Positions 18,131 through 26,937 of a stretch of 31,646 bases of DNA are shown here, piece by piece. The DNA comes from Myxococcales bacterium (lineage in GTDB: Bacteria > Myxococcota_A > Polyangia > Haliangiales > Haliangiaceae). Location: positions 1-31,646 of the forward strand of contig JADKKI010000008.1 in the NCBI GenBank assembly GCA_016720595.1, written 5' to 3'. Numbering within the stretch: position 1 is the first letter of the stretch; every line of letters begins with the position of its first letter. The notes beneath the pieces are model-generated. The model ran no database searches. It saw only the letters and a list, made by a program, of their open reading frames with translations, and was not told the DNA's origin. The position numbers and the translations under genes were made by a program.

Positions 18131-18706
18131 GTGTCACGGGGGTTCGTCGTCGGTCTCGTTCGGCTCGCTGGGCTGGCTGCCCTCGTGGGCTGCGGCGCCG
18201 AGCTGAACGATCCGGGCGTGAACCCGAGCATCCTGCCCGACGCTGCCGTCCGCGATGCGGCGATCGATGCGTCCCCCCCGGTCGATGCGCGCCCCTGCAT
18301 GGGCGGCATCGCCGCGAAGCAGGAGCCCGGCGGGGCGTGCTTCGTACTGTTCCCAGGCCCCAAGGTCCGCGCGGAGGCCGAGCTCGATTGCGTGGCCCTT
18401 GGCGGTCACCTCGCCACGGTGAAGACCGCCGCCTCCAACGCGATCGTCGCCTTGCTGGTGATCGCCACGCCGACCGCGTTCCTCGGCGGCAACGATCTGA
18501 CCACCGAGAACGCGTTCGTGTGGCCCGATGGCACTGCCGTCAGCTACACGAACTGGCGCGCCGGTGAGCCGAACAACAGCAACGGCGGCGGCTTCGAGGA
18601 GGACTGCATGGTGATCCAGGGCCTCCTCGGAGGGGTCTGGGATGACCGCCCGTGCGCGCCGCCTCCGGTCGGCACGGGATCCTACGCGTACGTCTGCTCG
18701 TACTGA
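18131..18706 (+). CDS. C-type lectin-domain lipoprotein
   Basis: GTG 18131; signal GLVRLAGLAALVGC with lipobox Leu-Val-Gly-Cys, then an Asp/Ala/Pro-rich linker (LPDAAVRDAAIDASPPVDAR). The C-type lectin fold covers the rest: CFVLFPGPKVRAEAELDC, ALGGHLATVKTAASNAIVAL, FLGGNDLTTENAFVWPDG, TNWRAGEPNNSNGGGFEEDC and VWDDRPCAPP. The EPN tripeptide is the classical mannose-type calcium/sugar motif. WDD takes the place of WND, and paired cysteines are kept. It probably binds carbohydrate at the cell surface. Only four bases separate it from the amidohydrolase gene, so the two are an operon. Its divergent neighbour is glmU, 76 bp away. Confidence 0.85.
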   Translation: MSRGFVVGLVRLAGLAALVGCGAELNDPGVNPSILPDAAVRDAAIDASPPVDARPCMGGIAAKQEPGGACFVLFPGPKVRAEAELDCVALGGHLATVKTAASNAIVALLVIATPTAFLGGNDLTTENAFVWPDGTAVSYTNWRAGEPNNSNGGGFEEDCMVIQGLLGGVWDDRPCAPPPVGTGSYAYVCSY

Positions 18707-18710
18707 GATC

Positions 18711-19619
18711 ATGAAGCTCGCCGCTCTGGCCTTCCTCGCCGCCTGCGGCTCGGCGACGTCCGTGACGCCGGTAGCCGCCAAGGCGTATCGCTCGCCCGCC
18801 ATCGTCGATTCCCACGTCCACCTGGCGCTGTGGCCCGTGGACGGAGAGCTCGCGGCCACCGGCGTGCTGTTCGGGGTGGACCTCGCGGCTCCCGATCGCG
18901 CGCTCGGCCAGGCGACGGCGCTGCACACGCTCGTGCGCTCGGGCCCGATGCTGACCCACGAGGCCGGCTATCCGCTCGATGCGTGGGGCGCGGATGGCTA
19001 CGGCTTCGGGTGCGCCACGGAGGCCTGCCTCACGGAGCGGTTCGATGCGCTCGCCGCGCGGCACGTGCGTGTGGTCAAGCTCGCGCTCGACGACGACGGG
19101 CTCGATCCTGCGCTGGTGCCGTTCGCCGTGCAGGCCGCACACGCCCGCCACCTGAAGGTCGCGGTCCACGCGCTGTCCGAGGCGGCGGCGAAGCTCGGCG
19201 GGGGTGCCGGAGCGGATGTGCTCGCCCACACGCCGGTCGAGCCGCTCTCGGACGAGACCATCGCGCTGTGGGCCCACCGCGCGGTGATCTCCACGCTCGC
19301 GGCGTTCGGCGGCAGCGACGCCGCGATCGAGAATCTACGAAAGCTCCGCGCGGCCGGCGTCACGGTGCTCTATGGCACCGACCTCGGCAACCTGCGCGAT
19401 GCCGGACCGAGCGCGGACGAGCTCGCGTTGCTCGCGCGCGCGGGGATGTCGGCTGCCGAGATCGCCGATGCGATGACCGTCGTGCCGCTCCGGTACTGGG
19501 AGATCGCGCCGCCCGCGAGCGAGGCGACGTACCTGGTGCTCGACGGAGATCCGCACACCGACGTCCGGTTTCTGCTCGCGCCGCGCGAGGTGTGGTCACG
19601 TGGCAAGCGCCTGCGTTAG
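18711..19619 (+). CDS. Amidohydrolase-superfamily lipoprotein
   Basis: ATG 18711; lipoprotein signal MKLAALAFLAACGS (Leu-Ala-Ala-Cys). 302 residues. The metal-dependent hydrolase signature is complete: HxH in IVDSHVHLAL (His35, His37), Lys123 in VVKLALDD (possible carboxylated lysine), His153 in VAVHALSE, His173 in LAHTPVEP, and catalytic Asp224 in YGTDLGN. The C terminus (ATYLVLDGDPHTDVRFLLAP) is the small beta domain. This layout matches imidazolonepropionase/prolidase-like amidohydrolases; the substrate cannot be told. Being lipid-anchored and next to a lectin lipoprotein, it may act on a surface-bound or extracellular substrate. It overlaps the next gene by 20 bases. Confidence 0.87.
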   Translation: MKLAALAFLAACGSATSVTPVAAKAYRSPAIVDSHVHLALWPVDGELAATGVLFGVDLAAPDRALGQATALHTLVRSGPMLTHEAGYPLDAWGADGYGFGCATEACLTERFDALAARHVRVVKLALDDDGLDPALVPFAVQAAHARHLKVAVHALSEAAAKLGGGAGADVLAHTPVEPLSDETIALWAHRAVISTLAAFGGSDAAIENLRKLRAAGVTVLYGTDLGNLRDAGPSADELALLARAGMSAAEIADAMTVVPLRYWEIAPPASEATYLVLDGDPHTDVRFLLAPREVWSRGKRLR

Positions 19620-20152
19620 TGCCCTGTTCCTCGCCGCGCTCCATCAGAGCTCGGTGAAGTATCTCGACCTCGCGATCGAGGGCGACACGATCACGGCACG
19701 GATGACAGTGGCACCGGGAGATCTCACGGATCCGCTCGGCCTCGCACCTGACGCGACCCCATCGGCGATCGCCGCGGCCACGCCCGCTGCGGCCCGCTAT
19801 ACGCGCGCCTGGGTGACGATCACCGGGTGCACTCCGGGCGACGCGCACGCGGCCCCCGATCTGGATGGTCGGTTCGTGGCCGTCTCCTGGACCGTTCGCT
19901 GCGCGGCCGCCCCGACCGAGCTCGATCTGGATCTCGGCGCGTTCTTCGCGGTCGATCCCCGCCACGAGGCGATCGTGCGGGTCGGCGCCGAGCCTCCGAT
20001 CGTCCTGCGGTCCCTCCGCGCCGCGCTGGGTCATTCCGGTCGCGGATGGCGGGATCTGGCGGGGTTGGTGGCTGATCGCGGCCGGGACGGTGCTGGTCGT
20101 CGTGGGGATCGTCCTGCGTCTGCGGCACCTGCGACGCTCGGAGAATCCCTGA
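19600..20152 (+). CDS. Exported protein with C-terminal membrane helix, HupE/UreJ-like N-terminal region (frameshifted)
   Basis: GTG 19600, inside the end of the amidohydrolase gene. N-terminal signal-like stretch SACVSALFLAALHQSSVKYL, then a beta-rich domain: LDLAIEGDTITARMTVAPGD, LTDPLGLAPDATPSAIAA, RAWVTITGCTPGDAH and FVAVSWTVRCAAAPTELDLD. The paired Cys could form a disulphide. A one-base shift near 20015 leads to GIWRGWWLIAAGTVLVVVG, a membrane helix, and the end RLRHLRRSENP. The first half resembles the extracellular domain of HupE/UreJ-type proteins, which then normally carry several helices; here only one follows. Function unknown; the third member of the lectin/amidohydrolase operon. 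Confidence 0.5.
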
Positions 20153-20240
20153 CGTCGACATGTAGGCGGGTCTGCGCGGAGCAGCACCTCACGCGATCCT
20201 CTTCACAACGCCATCCTCGACAGTCGATACTGGACACACA

Positions 20241-22999
20241 TTGGCAGTTTCTGACCTGGAACAGCCGGTCGCTGAAGAGGCTGGCAAGCCGATCGTCATC
20301 TGCGTCGACGACGATCGGACCAACCTCAATGCGCTCGGCCGCGTGCTACGAGCTCGGTGCACGGTGCTGCTCGCATCGACGGGGCTCGAGGCGCTCGAGC
20401 TCGTGCAGGCCAACGCCGAGGTCGCGTGCGTGCTCGCCGATCTCCGCATGCCGGGGCTCGGTGGCCCCGAGCTCCTCGCGCGGGTCGCTCAGATCAGGCC
20501 GCACTGCCGTCGCGCGGTGGTCACCGGCTTCCCCGAGTCCGATGATCTGATCGCGGCGATCAACGCGGGCCACCTCCACTACGTCATCACCAAGCCGTGG
20601 AAGCTGCAGGATCTGCTGCAGGTCGTCGATCAGCTCGTCCATACGTTTCGGCTCGAGCGCGACAACAACCGCCTGATCAACGAGCTGCGGCTCGCCAACC
20701 ACAGCCTCCGCGAACACGAGACGCAGCTCGAGGCACAGCTCGAATCGCGCGGTCACGAGATCAACGTCGCCACCGAGCAGCTCGCGCAGATGAGCAACCA
20801 GCTCGATGCGCTGACGCTCCGCGATGCGCTGACCGGGCTGTACACGCACCGCGCGTTCCAGGAGCGCCTGCGCGAGGAGATCGCGCGTGCGCTGCGCGCT
20901 ATGGCCAGCCGATGTCGCTGCTCATCGCCGACATCGACGGCTTCGCGACGGTGAACCACGATCTCGGCTATCAGGTCGGCGACGAGATCCTGCGCCGCCT
21001 CGCGGTGGTGCTCCAGGAGGATGACTCCCCCGATCGCGTGCGGACCTCCGACGTGGTGGCGCGGTACTCCGGCGAAGAGTTCGTGCTGCTCCTGCCCGAG
21101 ACCGCGAAGGCCGGGGCGCTGATCAAGGCGGCGCGCCTGCGTGATGCGGTGGCCGCCGCCGAGATGCCGAGTGGTCGCAAGCTGTCGATGTCGATCGGCG
21201 TGGCCTCGGTCCCCGACGATGCCGCGGATCCCGAGGGCCTGCTGACGGCCGCCGAGGCCGCACTGCGCGGCGCCAAGCGTGGCGGCCGCGGACGCGTGCA
21301 GTTCTTCTCCGGGGAGACCACCGGGCCGAGCCTGGCGCGGACCTCCTCGTCCACGTTCAAGGCCGTGGAGATCGATCGGTTCCGCCCGTACCAGGAGCGG
21401 ATGCACGAGGTCACGAGCATCCTCCTCCGCGAGCGAGCGCTGTCGTGCCTGATGGTGGATCTCTCGCGCCTGCACAAGGTGGAGCTCGACCTCGGCGTCC
21501 AGCACCACAGCGAGATCTACGATCACGCGGCGGCCGTGCTCGATCGGCTGCGCGGCGCGGTGCTCGATCCCATCGATCTCGTGTGCCGCTCCGGTGATGG
21601 CGATGGCTACCTGGTCATCCTCGGCCCGCGCGGTGGGCAGCGCGTGGATCTCGAAGCCCTCGCGCAGACCGTGGAGCGCGCCGTCGAGGAGGCGCTCGCC
21701 CCGATGGTCAAGGACGTGCTCCGCGAGCAGCCGCGGATCACGGTGGGCTCGGCCCGCGTGCTCGGCAACTCGTTGATCCGCCCCGAGCGCCTGACCGCGC
21801 GCTTGATCGCGGAGGCCGCGGACAACACGCGCAACTTGCGCGAGCGCAAGGCGCACCGCGATCGCTCGACCCTGCAGGACATCATCCTCGGCGAGGGCCT
21901 CTCGACGGTGTACCAGCCGATCGTCGATCTCGGCACCGGTGACATCTTCGCGTACGAGGCCCTGACCCGAGGCCCGCGCGGCTCGGCGCTCGAGTCGCCC
22001 GCCACGTTGTTCGCGATCGCGGATGAGGTCGATCTCACCGTCGAGCTCGACCGTGCCTGCTTCCGCGGCGCCCTGCGCAACGCGAAGACCCTCGAGCCGG
22101 TCCACCGGCTGTTCGTCAACCTCCTGCCGATGTCGTTCTACGACGCGGCATTCATCGAGGTCGAGGTCGGGAATCTGCTCAGCGCCGCCGGCCTGACGCC
22201 CGCGAACATCGTGTTCGAGATCACCGAGCGGCTCGCGATCGAGAACTTCGCCTCGTTCAAGCGCGCGCTCGCGGCGTACACGGCGATGGGCTTCGGCGTG
22301 GCGATCGATGACGTCGGCACCCGGCACTCGAACCTCGAGACCGTGATGTCGCTGCGCCCGCACTTCATCAAGATCTCCGACGTCCTCGTCCGCGGCATCG
22401 CGCGCTCGACGGTGAAGCGAGAGATGCTGCGCTCCCTCCGTCACATCGCCGAGACCATCGACGCCGTGATGGTGGCCGAGGGCATCGAGCACATCGAGGA
22501 CGTGGTCGCCCTCCGCGACCTCGGCCTGCGCTATGGCCAGGGCTACTACATGGCGCGCCCGGCGCCCCCGTTCGTGACGCTGAAGGACGAGGTCCGCGCC
22601 GAGCTGCGGAGCGTGACGCCGAACGTGACGGCCGCTCAGATGGTCGCCAACGATGACGATGATGACGAGGATCGCGACCTCGCGGTCCCGCAGGCGCCGC
22701 CGGCCACACGGACCCCGGTGCTGGGCACGGGCTCGCAGAGCTCGATCCCGCGGAACGCCTTCGGACGACCGGAGGACGAGATCACGTCCGACTTCCAGAT
22801 CCCCCCGGGAGCGGCTGCCGCCGAGCGCCCCCGCCCGAGGGCCTCTGAACCACCCGCGGAGCGCGATGGGCAGCAGACCCCGTGGCAGCCCCTGACCGAT
22901 GACGAGGCCACTGGAGAGGCGCTGCTCGAGAGTCTTCGCAAACCTGGCGAAAACACACCCGAGGGAGAGCGCGGACCAGGTCGACCGGGTTTAAACTGA
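20241..22999 (+). CDS. Response regulator with two GGDEF-type domains and an EAL domain (c-di-GMP turnover)
   Basis: About 919 residues; TTG start at 20241. The receiver domain begins PIVICVDDDRTNLNALGRVL and has its phospho-acceptor Asp in CVLADLRMPG, Thr in VVTGF and Lys in ITKPWK. A coiled coil follows. GGDEF domain 1 starts at about 20840 (LRDALTGLYTHRAF, MSLLIADIDGFATVNHDLGY) after a one-base shift near 20900. Its signature is RYSGEEF, and RTSD five residues earlier is an allosteric I-site. A second, degenerate GGDEF-like domain (21370-21830) reads RSGDGDGYLVIL. The EAL domain (21880-22600) keeps EALTRGP, FVNLLP, FEITERL, IDDVGT, IKISD and VAEGIE. A disordered acidic/Pro tail ends the protein. 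Predicted diguanylate cyclase and phosphodiesterase controlled by phosphorylation. pilT follows 9 bases later. Confidence 0.9.
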
Positions 23000-23008
23000 C
23001 CCGGATCC

Positions 23009-24057
23009 ATGGACCGCAACGCGTTCCACAAGCTCCTGGCGTTCGGCATCGAACGCGGCGTCTCCGACATCCACTTCGAGGTCGGCTACCCGCCGCATTA
23101 TCGACTGCACGGCGAGCTCCTCGGGGCCATCAAGGTCCCGCCGCTGTCGTCCCAGGACACCGAGGCGATCGCCCGGATGATCCTCGAGGACCGCAACGTC
23201 AACGTCGACTTCACGCGCCGGTTCACCGAGATCGACGTGAGCTATTCGCTCGCACAGCGCGGCCGGTTCCGCGCCTCGATCTTCCGCCAGCGCGGCGCGG
23301 TCGGCATCGTGATGCGCCTGATCCCGATCCAGGTGCTCTCGATCGAGCAGCTCAACCTGCCGCCCGTGCTGTCCGAGATCGCCGATGCGCGTCGCGGCCT
23401 GGTGCTGATCACCGGCGCCACCGGTAACGGCAAGACCACGTCGATGGCGGCGATGCTCCGCTACATCAACGAGACGCGCCACGCGCACATCGTCACGATC
23501 GAGGATCCGATCGAGTTCATCCACGAGCCGCAGAAGTGCATGATCATCCAGCGCGAGGTCGGCGCGGATACCGAGAGCTTCCGCGACGCGATGACCGCGG
23601 CGATGCGCCAGGATCCCGACGTGATCATGGTCGGTGAGATCCGCGATCGCGAGACCGCGGGCATCTGCCTCAAGGCGGCCGAGACCGGCCACCTCGTGCT
23701 GTCCGCGCTCCACACGCCCGACGCCGTGGGCACGATCCAGCGCATCGTCGGTCTGTTCGAGACCGACGCGCAGGACGTGGTCCGCGATCGTCTCGGCGAT
23801 TGCCTTCAGGCGATCGTCTCGCTGCGCCTGCTCGCCAGCAAGGATGGGCGCCGTCGGCTCCCCGCCGTCGAGATCCTCCGCGTCACGCGGACGATCCGCG
23901 AGTGCGTCCGCGCCGGTCGGCTCTCGGACATCCCCGAGCTGATCCGCAAGGGACGGGACCTGTACTCGATGCAGCTGTTCGATCAGCACCTCATCGATCT
24001 GGTGAACAGCGGCCTGGTCTCGATGGAGACGGCGATCTACGCGTCCGTCTCGCTTAG
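23009..24057 (+). CDS. pilT: PilT-like type IV pilus retraction ATPase
   Basis: ATG 23009, 9 bases after the c-di-GMP regulator. N-terminal PAS-like domain with [20 protein letters not shown]. RecA-like core: Walker [11 protein letters not shown] (residues 136-145), Asp box [13 protein letters not shown], Walker [15 protein letters not shown] and His box [15 protein letters not shown]. These are the order and spacing of PilT/PilU hexameric motors that pull the pilus back for twitching motility. The family usually ends near residue 345-375, here about base 24045. The frame does not close there but stays open to TGA 24748, antisense to the neighbouring gene. A TAG in the next frame at 24055-24057 is taken as the likely end, implying a lost base near 24045. 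It could equally be PilU or another paralogue. Confidence 0.88.
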
Positions 24058-25370
24058 CGGCGGCGAGCGCCGTCAGCCGGGCGGGGCGTGTTCACCGGCA
24101 CGCGCGCCGGGGCCGTGGTCGGCGCCGACGGGCGGTTGCCCTCGGGCCGGCTCGGCGGGCGAGCGGGCGGCTGCGACGTTCCACCATCACGCGCACCCGG
24201 GCGCGGGTTGGACGCGTTGGTGTCGACGGGGCGACCGTTGTTCGGCGGCGGCTGGTAGCCACCCTGCGGCACGCCCGACTTCGGGCCGGGCTGCGGCTGA
24301 TAGCCACCCGGCGGGAGGCCTCGTCCACCCGCAGGACCTGCGGGCGGCTGCTGGTAGCCACCGGTCGGGAGGCCACGTCCACCCGCGGGAGGCGACGACG
24401 GCGGCTGCTGGTAGCCACCGTTCGGCGTGCCCGACTTCGGGCCCGTCGGCGGCTGCGGCTGATAGCCACCCGTCGGCGCGGTGCCACGCGGCGGCTGATA
24501 GCCACCGCTCGGCGGCTGCGGCTGCTGATAGCCACCCGAGCCCGGAGGCGTTCCGGGATCGCGCATCGGCGGGCGCGGCTGATAGCCGGTGCCGTCGGGC
24601 TGGAAGCCACCCGGGCGACCGGGCTGCGACGGCGGCTGCGGCTGATAGCCACCGCTCGCCGGCGTGCCGGGATCGCGCAACGGCGGGCGCGGCTGATAGC
24701 CGGTGCCGTCGGGCTGGAAGCCGCCGTTCGGCGGCTGCGGCTGCGTGATCGGAGGCTGCGTGTTCGGGCCGGGCTCGCGAACGCCCGGGCGCGGACCACC
24801 CGTTCCGTCGGGGCGCCAACCACCAACGGTGGGAGGCTGCTGCGTGCCGCCCGTGGGACGACCGCCATCACCTGGCGGACGCCAGCCGCCCGCAGGACCA
24901 TGACCGCCACCCGTCGGAGGAACGACGACCGAAGGACGACCGTCGCGGTGATCGCGAACGTTCCATCCCGACGGAATCCGATCCGGCGTCGACCAGTAGC
25001 CAGGCGTGTAGACGTACGAGCTGCCCGAGTAGTCGTAGTAGGGCTGCACGTAGACGTAGCCGTCCTGCTGGCGCTCCCAGCGACCACCGACCCAGACCCA
25101 CTCGTATCCGTTCCAGTGCCAGTAGCCGTCGATCCACACGTTGCCGTATCCCGGCGAGACGCTCATCTGCTCGTAGAGCGGCTCGGGAGGCATGCTGGAC
25201 ACGGTGTACGGCTGCGGCTGGCCGACCGACACGGAGCCCGAGGCGTACCCGTTGCCATATCCATACCCGTAACCTGTGTTCACAGGCGTGGTGTCACGGA
25301 CCACGCACGCTTGGGTCGCGAGGGCGAGTCCAAGGCCGCCGATCCATTGAGCAAGGGTTCGCATCTTCAT
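24054..25370 (-). CDS. WXXGXW-repeat lipoprotein with long Gly/Pro/Gln-rich tail
   Basis: ATG 25370 with a strong AGGAGG site. Signal [18 protein letters not shown] gives a probable lipoprotein, Cys at about residue 22. A Tyr/Gly/Asn-rich segment follows, then the core motif [20 protein letters not shown], and [12 protein letters not shown] with VYTPGYWS. These repeat W-x2-G-x-W units are found in small envelope proteins of unknown function. The last 290 residues are low-complexity: repeated [21 protein letters not shown] and GGRGLP units, including a 114-base tandem duplication. It ends ADGARRR with TAA 24054-24056. Probably a surface-exposed, unstructured extension. It is convergent with pilT and divergent from trpS. 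The frame is clean over 439 residues, unlike many neighbours. Confidence 0.85.
   Translation of the reverse strand: MKMRTLAQWIGGLGLALATQACVVRDTTPVNTGYGYGYGNGYASGSVSVGQPQPYTVSSMPPEPLYEQMSVSPGYGNVWIDGYWHWNGYEWVWVGGRWERQQDGYVYVQPYYDYSGSSYVYTPGYWSTPDRIPSGWNVRDHRDGRPSVVVPPTGGGHGPAGGWRPPGDGGRPTGGTQQPPTVGGWRPDGTGGPRPGVREPGPNTQPPITQPQPPNGGFQPDGTGYQPRPPLRDPGTPASGGYQPQPPSQPGRPGGFQPDGTGYQPRPPMRDPGTPPGSGGYQQPQPPSGGYQPPRGTAPTGGYQPQPPTGPKSGTPNGGYQQPPSSPPAGGRGLPTGGYQQPPAGPAGGRGLPPGGYQPQPGPKSGVPQGGYQPPPNNGRPVDTNASNPRPGARDGGTSQPPARPPSRPEGNRPSAPTTAPARVPVNTPRPADGARRR
24553..24725 (-). repeat. 114-base tandem direct repeat inside the WXXGXW lipoprotein gene
   Basis: Segments 24553-24611 and 24667-24725 are near-identical direct repeats 114 bases apart (38 codons). 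Each encodes [15 protein letters not shown] followed by Arg-Asp-Pro-Gly-Thr-Pro; they differ at only a few bases. Further weaker copies of GGYQPQPP units flank them. Confidence 0.75.
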
Positions 25371-25376
25371 ACGCTG

Positions 25377-25382
25377 CCTCCT
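25377..25382 (-). promoter_or_regulatory. Shine-Dalgarno site of WXXGXW lipoprotein
   Basis: AGGAGG on the minus strand, six bases before ATG 25370. It confirms that start over internal Met codons. Confidence 0.75.
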
Positions 25383-25400
25383 AAGGCTTCAGTTATTCGA

Positions 25401-25426
25401 CTGTGAAGCCACCCGAGCATTCACAG
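25401..25426. promoter_or_regulatory. Inverted repeat in divergent promoter region
   Basis: Perfect 7-base arms CTGTGAA (25401-25407) and TTCACAG (25420-25426) separated by 12 bases. It lies between the divergent trpS and WXXGXW lipoprotein genes, just upstream of a candidate -35 box, so it could be an operator for either gene. The arms contain TGTGA and TCACA but with a 14-base spacer, unlike the 6-base spacer of CRP sites. Confidence 0.4.
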
Positions 25427-25431
25427 TGTAG

Positions 25432-25460
25432 TTGACGGTAATCGAGGTCACAAGTACACA
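25432..25460 (+). promoter_or_regulatory. Candidate sigma-70-type promoter of trpS
   Basis: TTGACG at 25432-25437, a 17-base spacer, and TACACA at 25455-25460. The ATG of trpS begins 8 bases after the -10 box, so the transcript would have almost no leader and no good Shine-Dalgarno sequence. Plausible but not strong in such GC-rich DNA. Confidence 0.35.
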
Positions 25461-25468
25461 GAAGTCCG

Positions 25469-26474
25469 ATGAAAACGGTGTTCTCGGGGATCCAGCCGTC
25501 GGGGAGCTCCATCTCGGTAACTACCTCGGCGCCATCCGTAATTGGGTGAAGCTGCAAGACCAGTACCGCTGCGTATTCTGCGTCGTCGACTACCACGCGA
25601 TCACCCAGACCTACGAGCCCAAGGAGATGGCGCGGCGGGTCACCGACATGGTGATCGACCTGCTCGCCCTGGGCATCGATCCGGAGCGGTCCCTGCTGTT
25701 CCTCCAGTCCAGCGTGCCCGAGCACACCGAGCTCGCGTGGGTGTTCAGCAACGTGATCGGCATGGGCGTGCTCGAGCGGATGACGCAGTTCAAGGACAAG
25801 AGCGAGCACCAGCCGGAGAACATCAACGTTGGCCTGTTCACCTATCCGGTGCTCCAGGCCGCCGACATCCTGCTCTACAAGGCCGAGGCGGTCCCCGTCG
25901 GCCAGGATCAGCTCCAGCACATCGAGCTCGCCCGCGACATCGCGCGCGTTCAATCATCGGTTCGGCAAGGTGTTCCCCGAGTGCGAGGCGATGCTGACCA
26001 ACCTGCCGAAGCTGCTCGGCATCGATGGCAAGCAGAAGATGAGCAAGTCGCTCGGCAATCACATCCCGCTCACCGTGTTCGGCGCGAATGACTCCGGCAA
26101 GGCGCTGAAGAAGCTGCTGTCGCGCGCGGTCACCGACGACAAGCGCGTGACCCGCGAGGATGCGGGCAACCCCGATGACTGCCCGACGATCGGCGTGATG
26201 CACAAGCAGTTCTCCACCGACGAGGAGCTCGCGTGGGTGCGCACCGGCTGCACCACCGCCGGCATCGGCTGCGTGGACTGCAAGGAAGCTCGCCGAGAAC
26301 ATGCTCGCGCACTTCACCGGCTATGCCGAGCGCCGCGCCGCGCTGCTCGCGAACCCGGGCCGCGTCGAGGAGGTGCTCGCGATGGGCGCGCAGAAGGCGC
26401 GCGCGATCGCGCAGCGCACGCTCGGTGAGGTGCACAAGAAGCTCGGGCTGTGGCGCCCGAAGGCGGCGCCGTAA
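25469..26474 (+). CDS. trpS: Tryptophanyl-tRNA synthetase (three frameshifts)
   Basis: Charges tRNA-Trp with tryptophan. ATG 25469 reads [12 protein letters not shown], then in the next frame [24 protein letters not shown] is the HIGH-type ATP motif. It continues [68 protein letters not shown] and [14 protein letters not shown], then [11 protein letters not shown]. The KMSKS loop is intact ([16 protein letters not shown]). The end is [31 protein letters not shown] with TAA at 26472-26474. Shifts: near 25502 in a G run, 25949, and 26284. About 335 residues, as usual for the family. An essential single-copy-type gene with three shifts argues for sequence error. The stop overlaps the next ATG (TAATG). 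Confidence 0.95.
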
Positions 26475-26926
26475 TGGGCCTCGCGCTGACCAGCCGTCGC
26501 TCCACGGTCGCAGCCGTCGCGAGTGCGCTCGCCGCGATGGCGCTCGCCGCCGCGGTTGCCGGCCGCAGCTGTCGCGTGACGCAGCCGGGGCCCGAGGTTG
26601 CGGTGCGCGAGATGCTGCAGGCGGCGAAGACCGGCGATCGCGAGACCGTGTTCCTCCTGTTGTCGCCGGCCACGCGCACCCGTCTCGAGACCGAGGCCAA
26701 GCGCGCCACCGACCTCGTCGGTGCGGCCACGCGGTACTCGGCGAAGGACCTCGTCAGCATCGGCAGCTCGGATGGCGTGGCGGCGCCGACGGACATCACG
26801 GTGATCGAGGAGGTCGCGGATCGCGCGATCGTCGAGGTCGTGTCTCCGGCCGGGCGCGCGCGGATCGAGCTGGTCAAGGCCGAGGGCCGGTGGACGATCG
26901 AGCTCCCGCAGTACGGCAGCATGTAG
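26474..26926 (+). CDS. Small exported protein, NTF2/DUF4878-like
   Basis: ATG 26474 shares one base with the trpS stop. 150 residues. An N-terminal signal or anchor (VAAVASALAAMALAAAVAG) is followed by a cone-like alpha+beta domain: GPEVAVREMLQAAKTGDRET, VFLLLSPATRTRLETEAKR, DITVIEEVADRAIVEVVSPA and KAEGRWTIELPQYGSM. The run of an early helix pair, then antiparallel strands ending with EGRWTIELP, matches the NTF2-like superfamily, near DUF4878 lipoproteins. It has a Cys in GRSCRVTQ but no clean lipobox. Role unknown; linkage to trpS is probably only transcriptional. Confidence 0.65.
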   Translation: MGLALTSRRSTVAAVASALAAMALAAAVAGRSCRVTQPGPEVAVREMLQAAKTGDRETVFLLLSPATRTRLETEAKRATDLVGAATRYSAKDLVSIGSSDGVAAPTDITVIEEVADRAIVEVVSPAGRARIELVKAEGRWTIELPQYGSM

Positions 26927-26937
26927 AATCGCGGGCG

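Noticed and set aside
20753..22492. Minus-strand open frame of 579 codons
   Set aside because: Antisense to the GGDEF/EAL protein; His/Asp/Arg-rich with no recognisable motif.
22991..23989. Minus-strand open frame of 332 codons
   Set aside because: Antisense to PilT-like ATPase, which has intact Walker motifs.
25401..25426. CRP-type binding site
   Set aside because: TGTGA and TCACA are present but 14 bases apart instead of 6.
25469..26474. Programmed frameshifting in trpS
   Set aside because: Three shifts at unrelated sites without slippery heptamers or pseudoknots, and the same kind of shift in many other genes.
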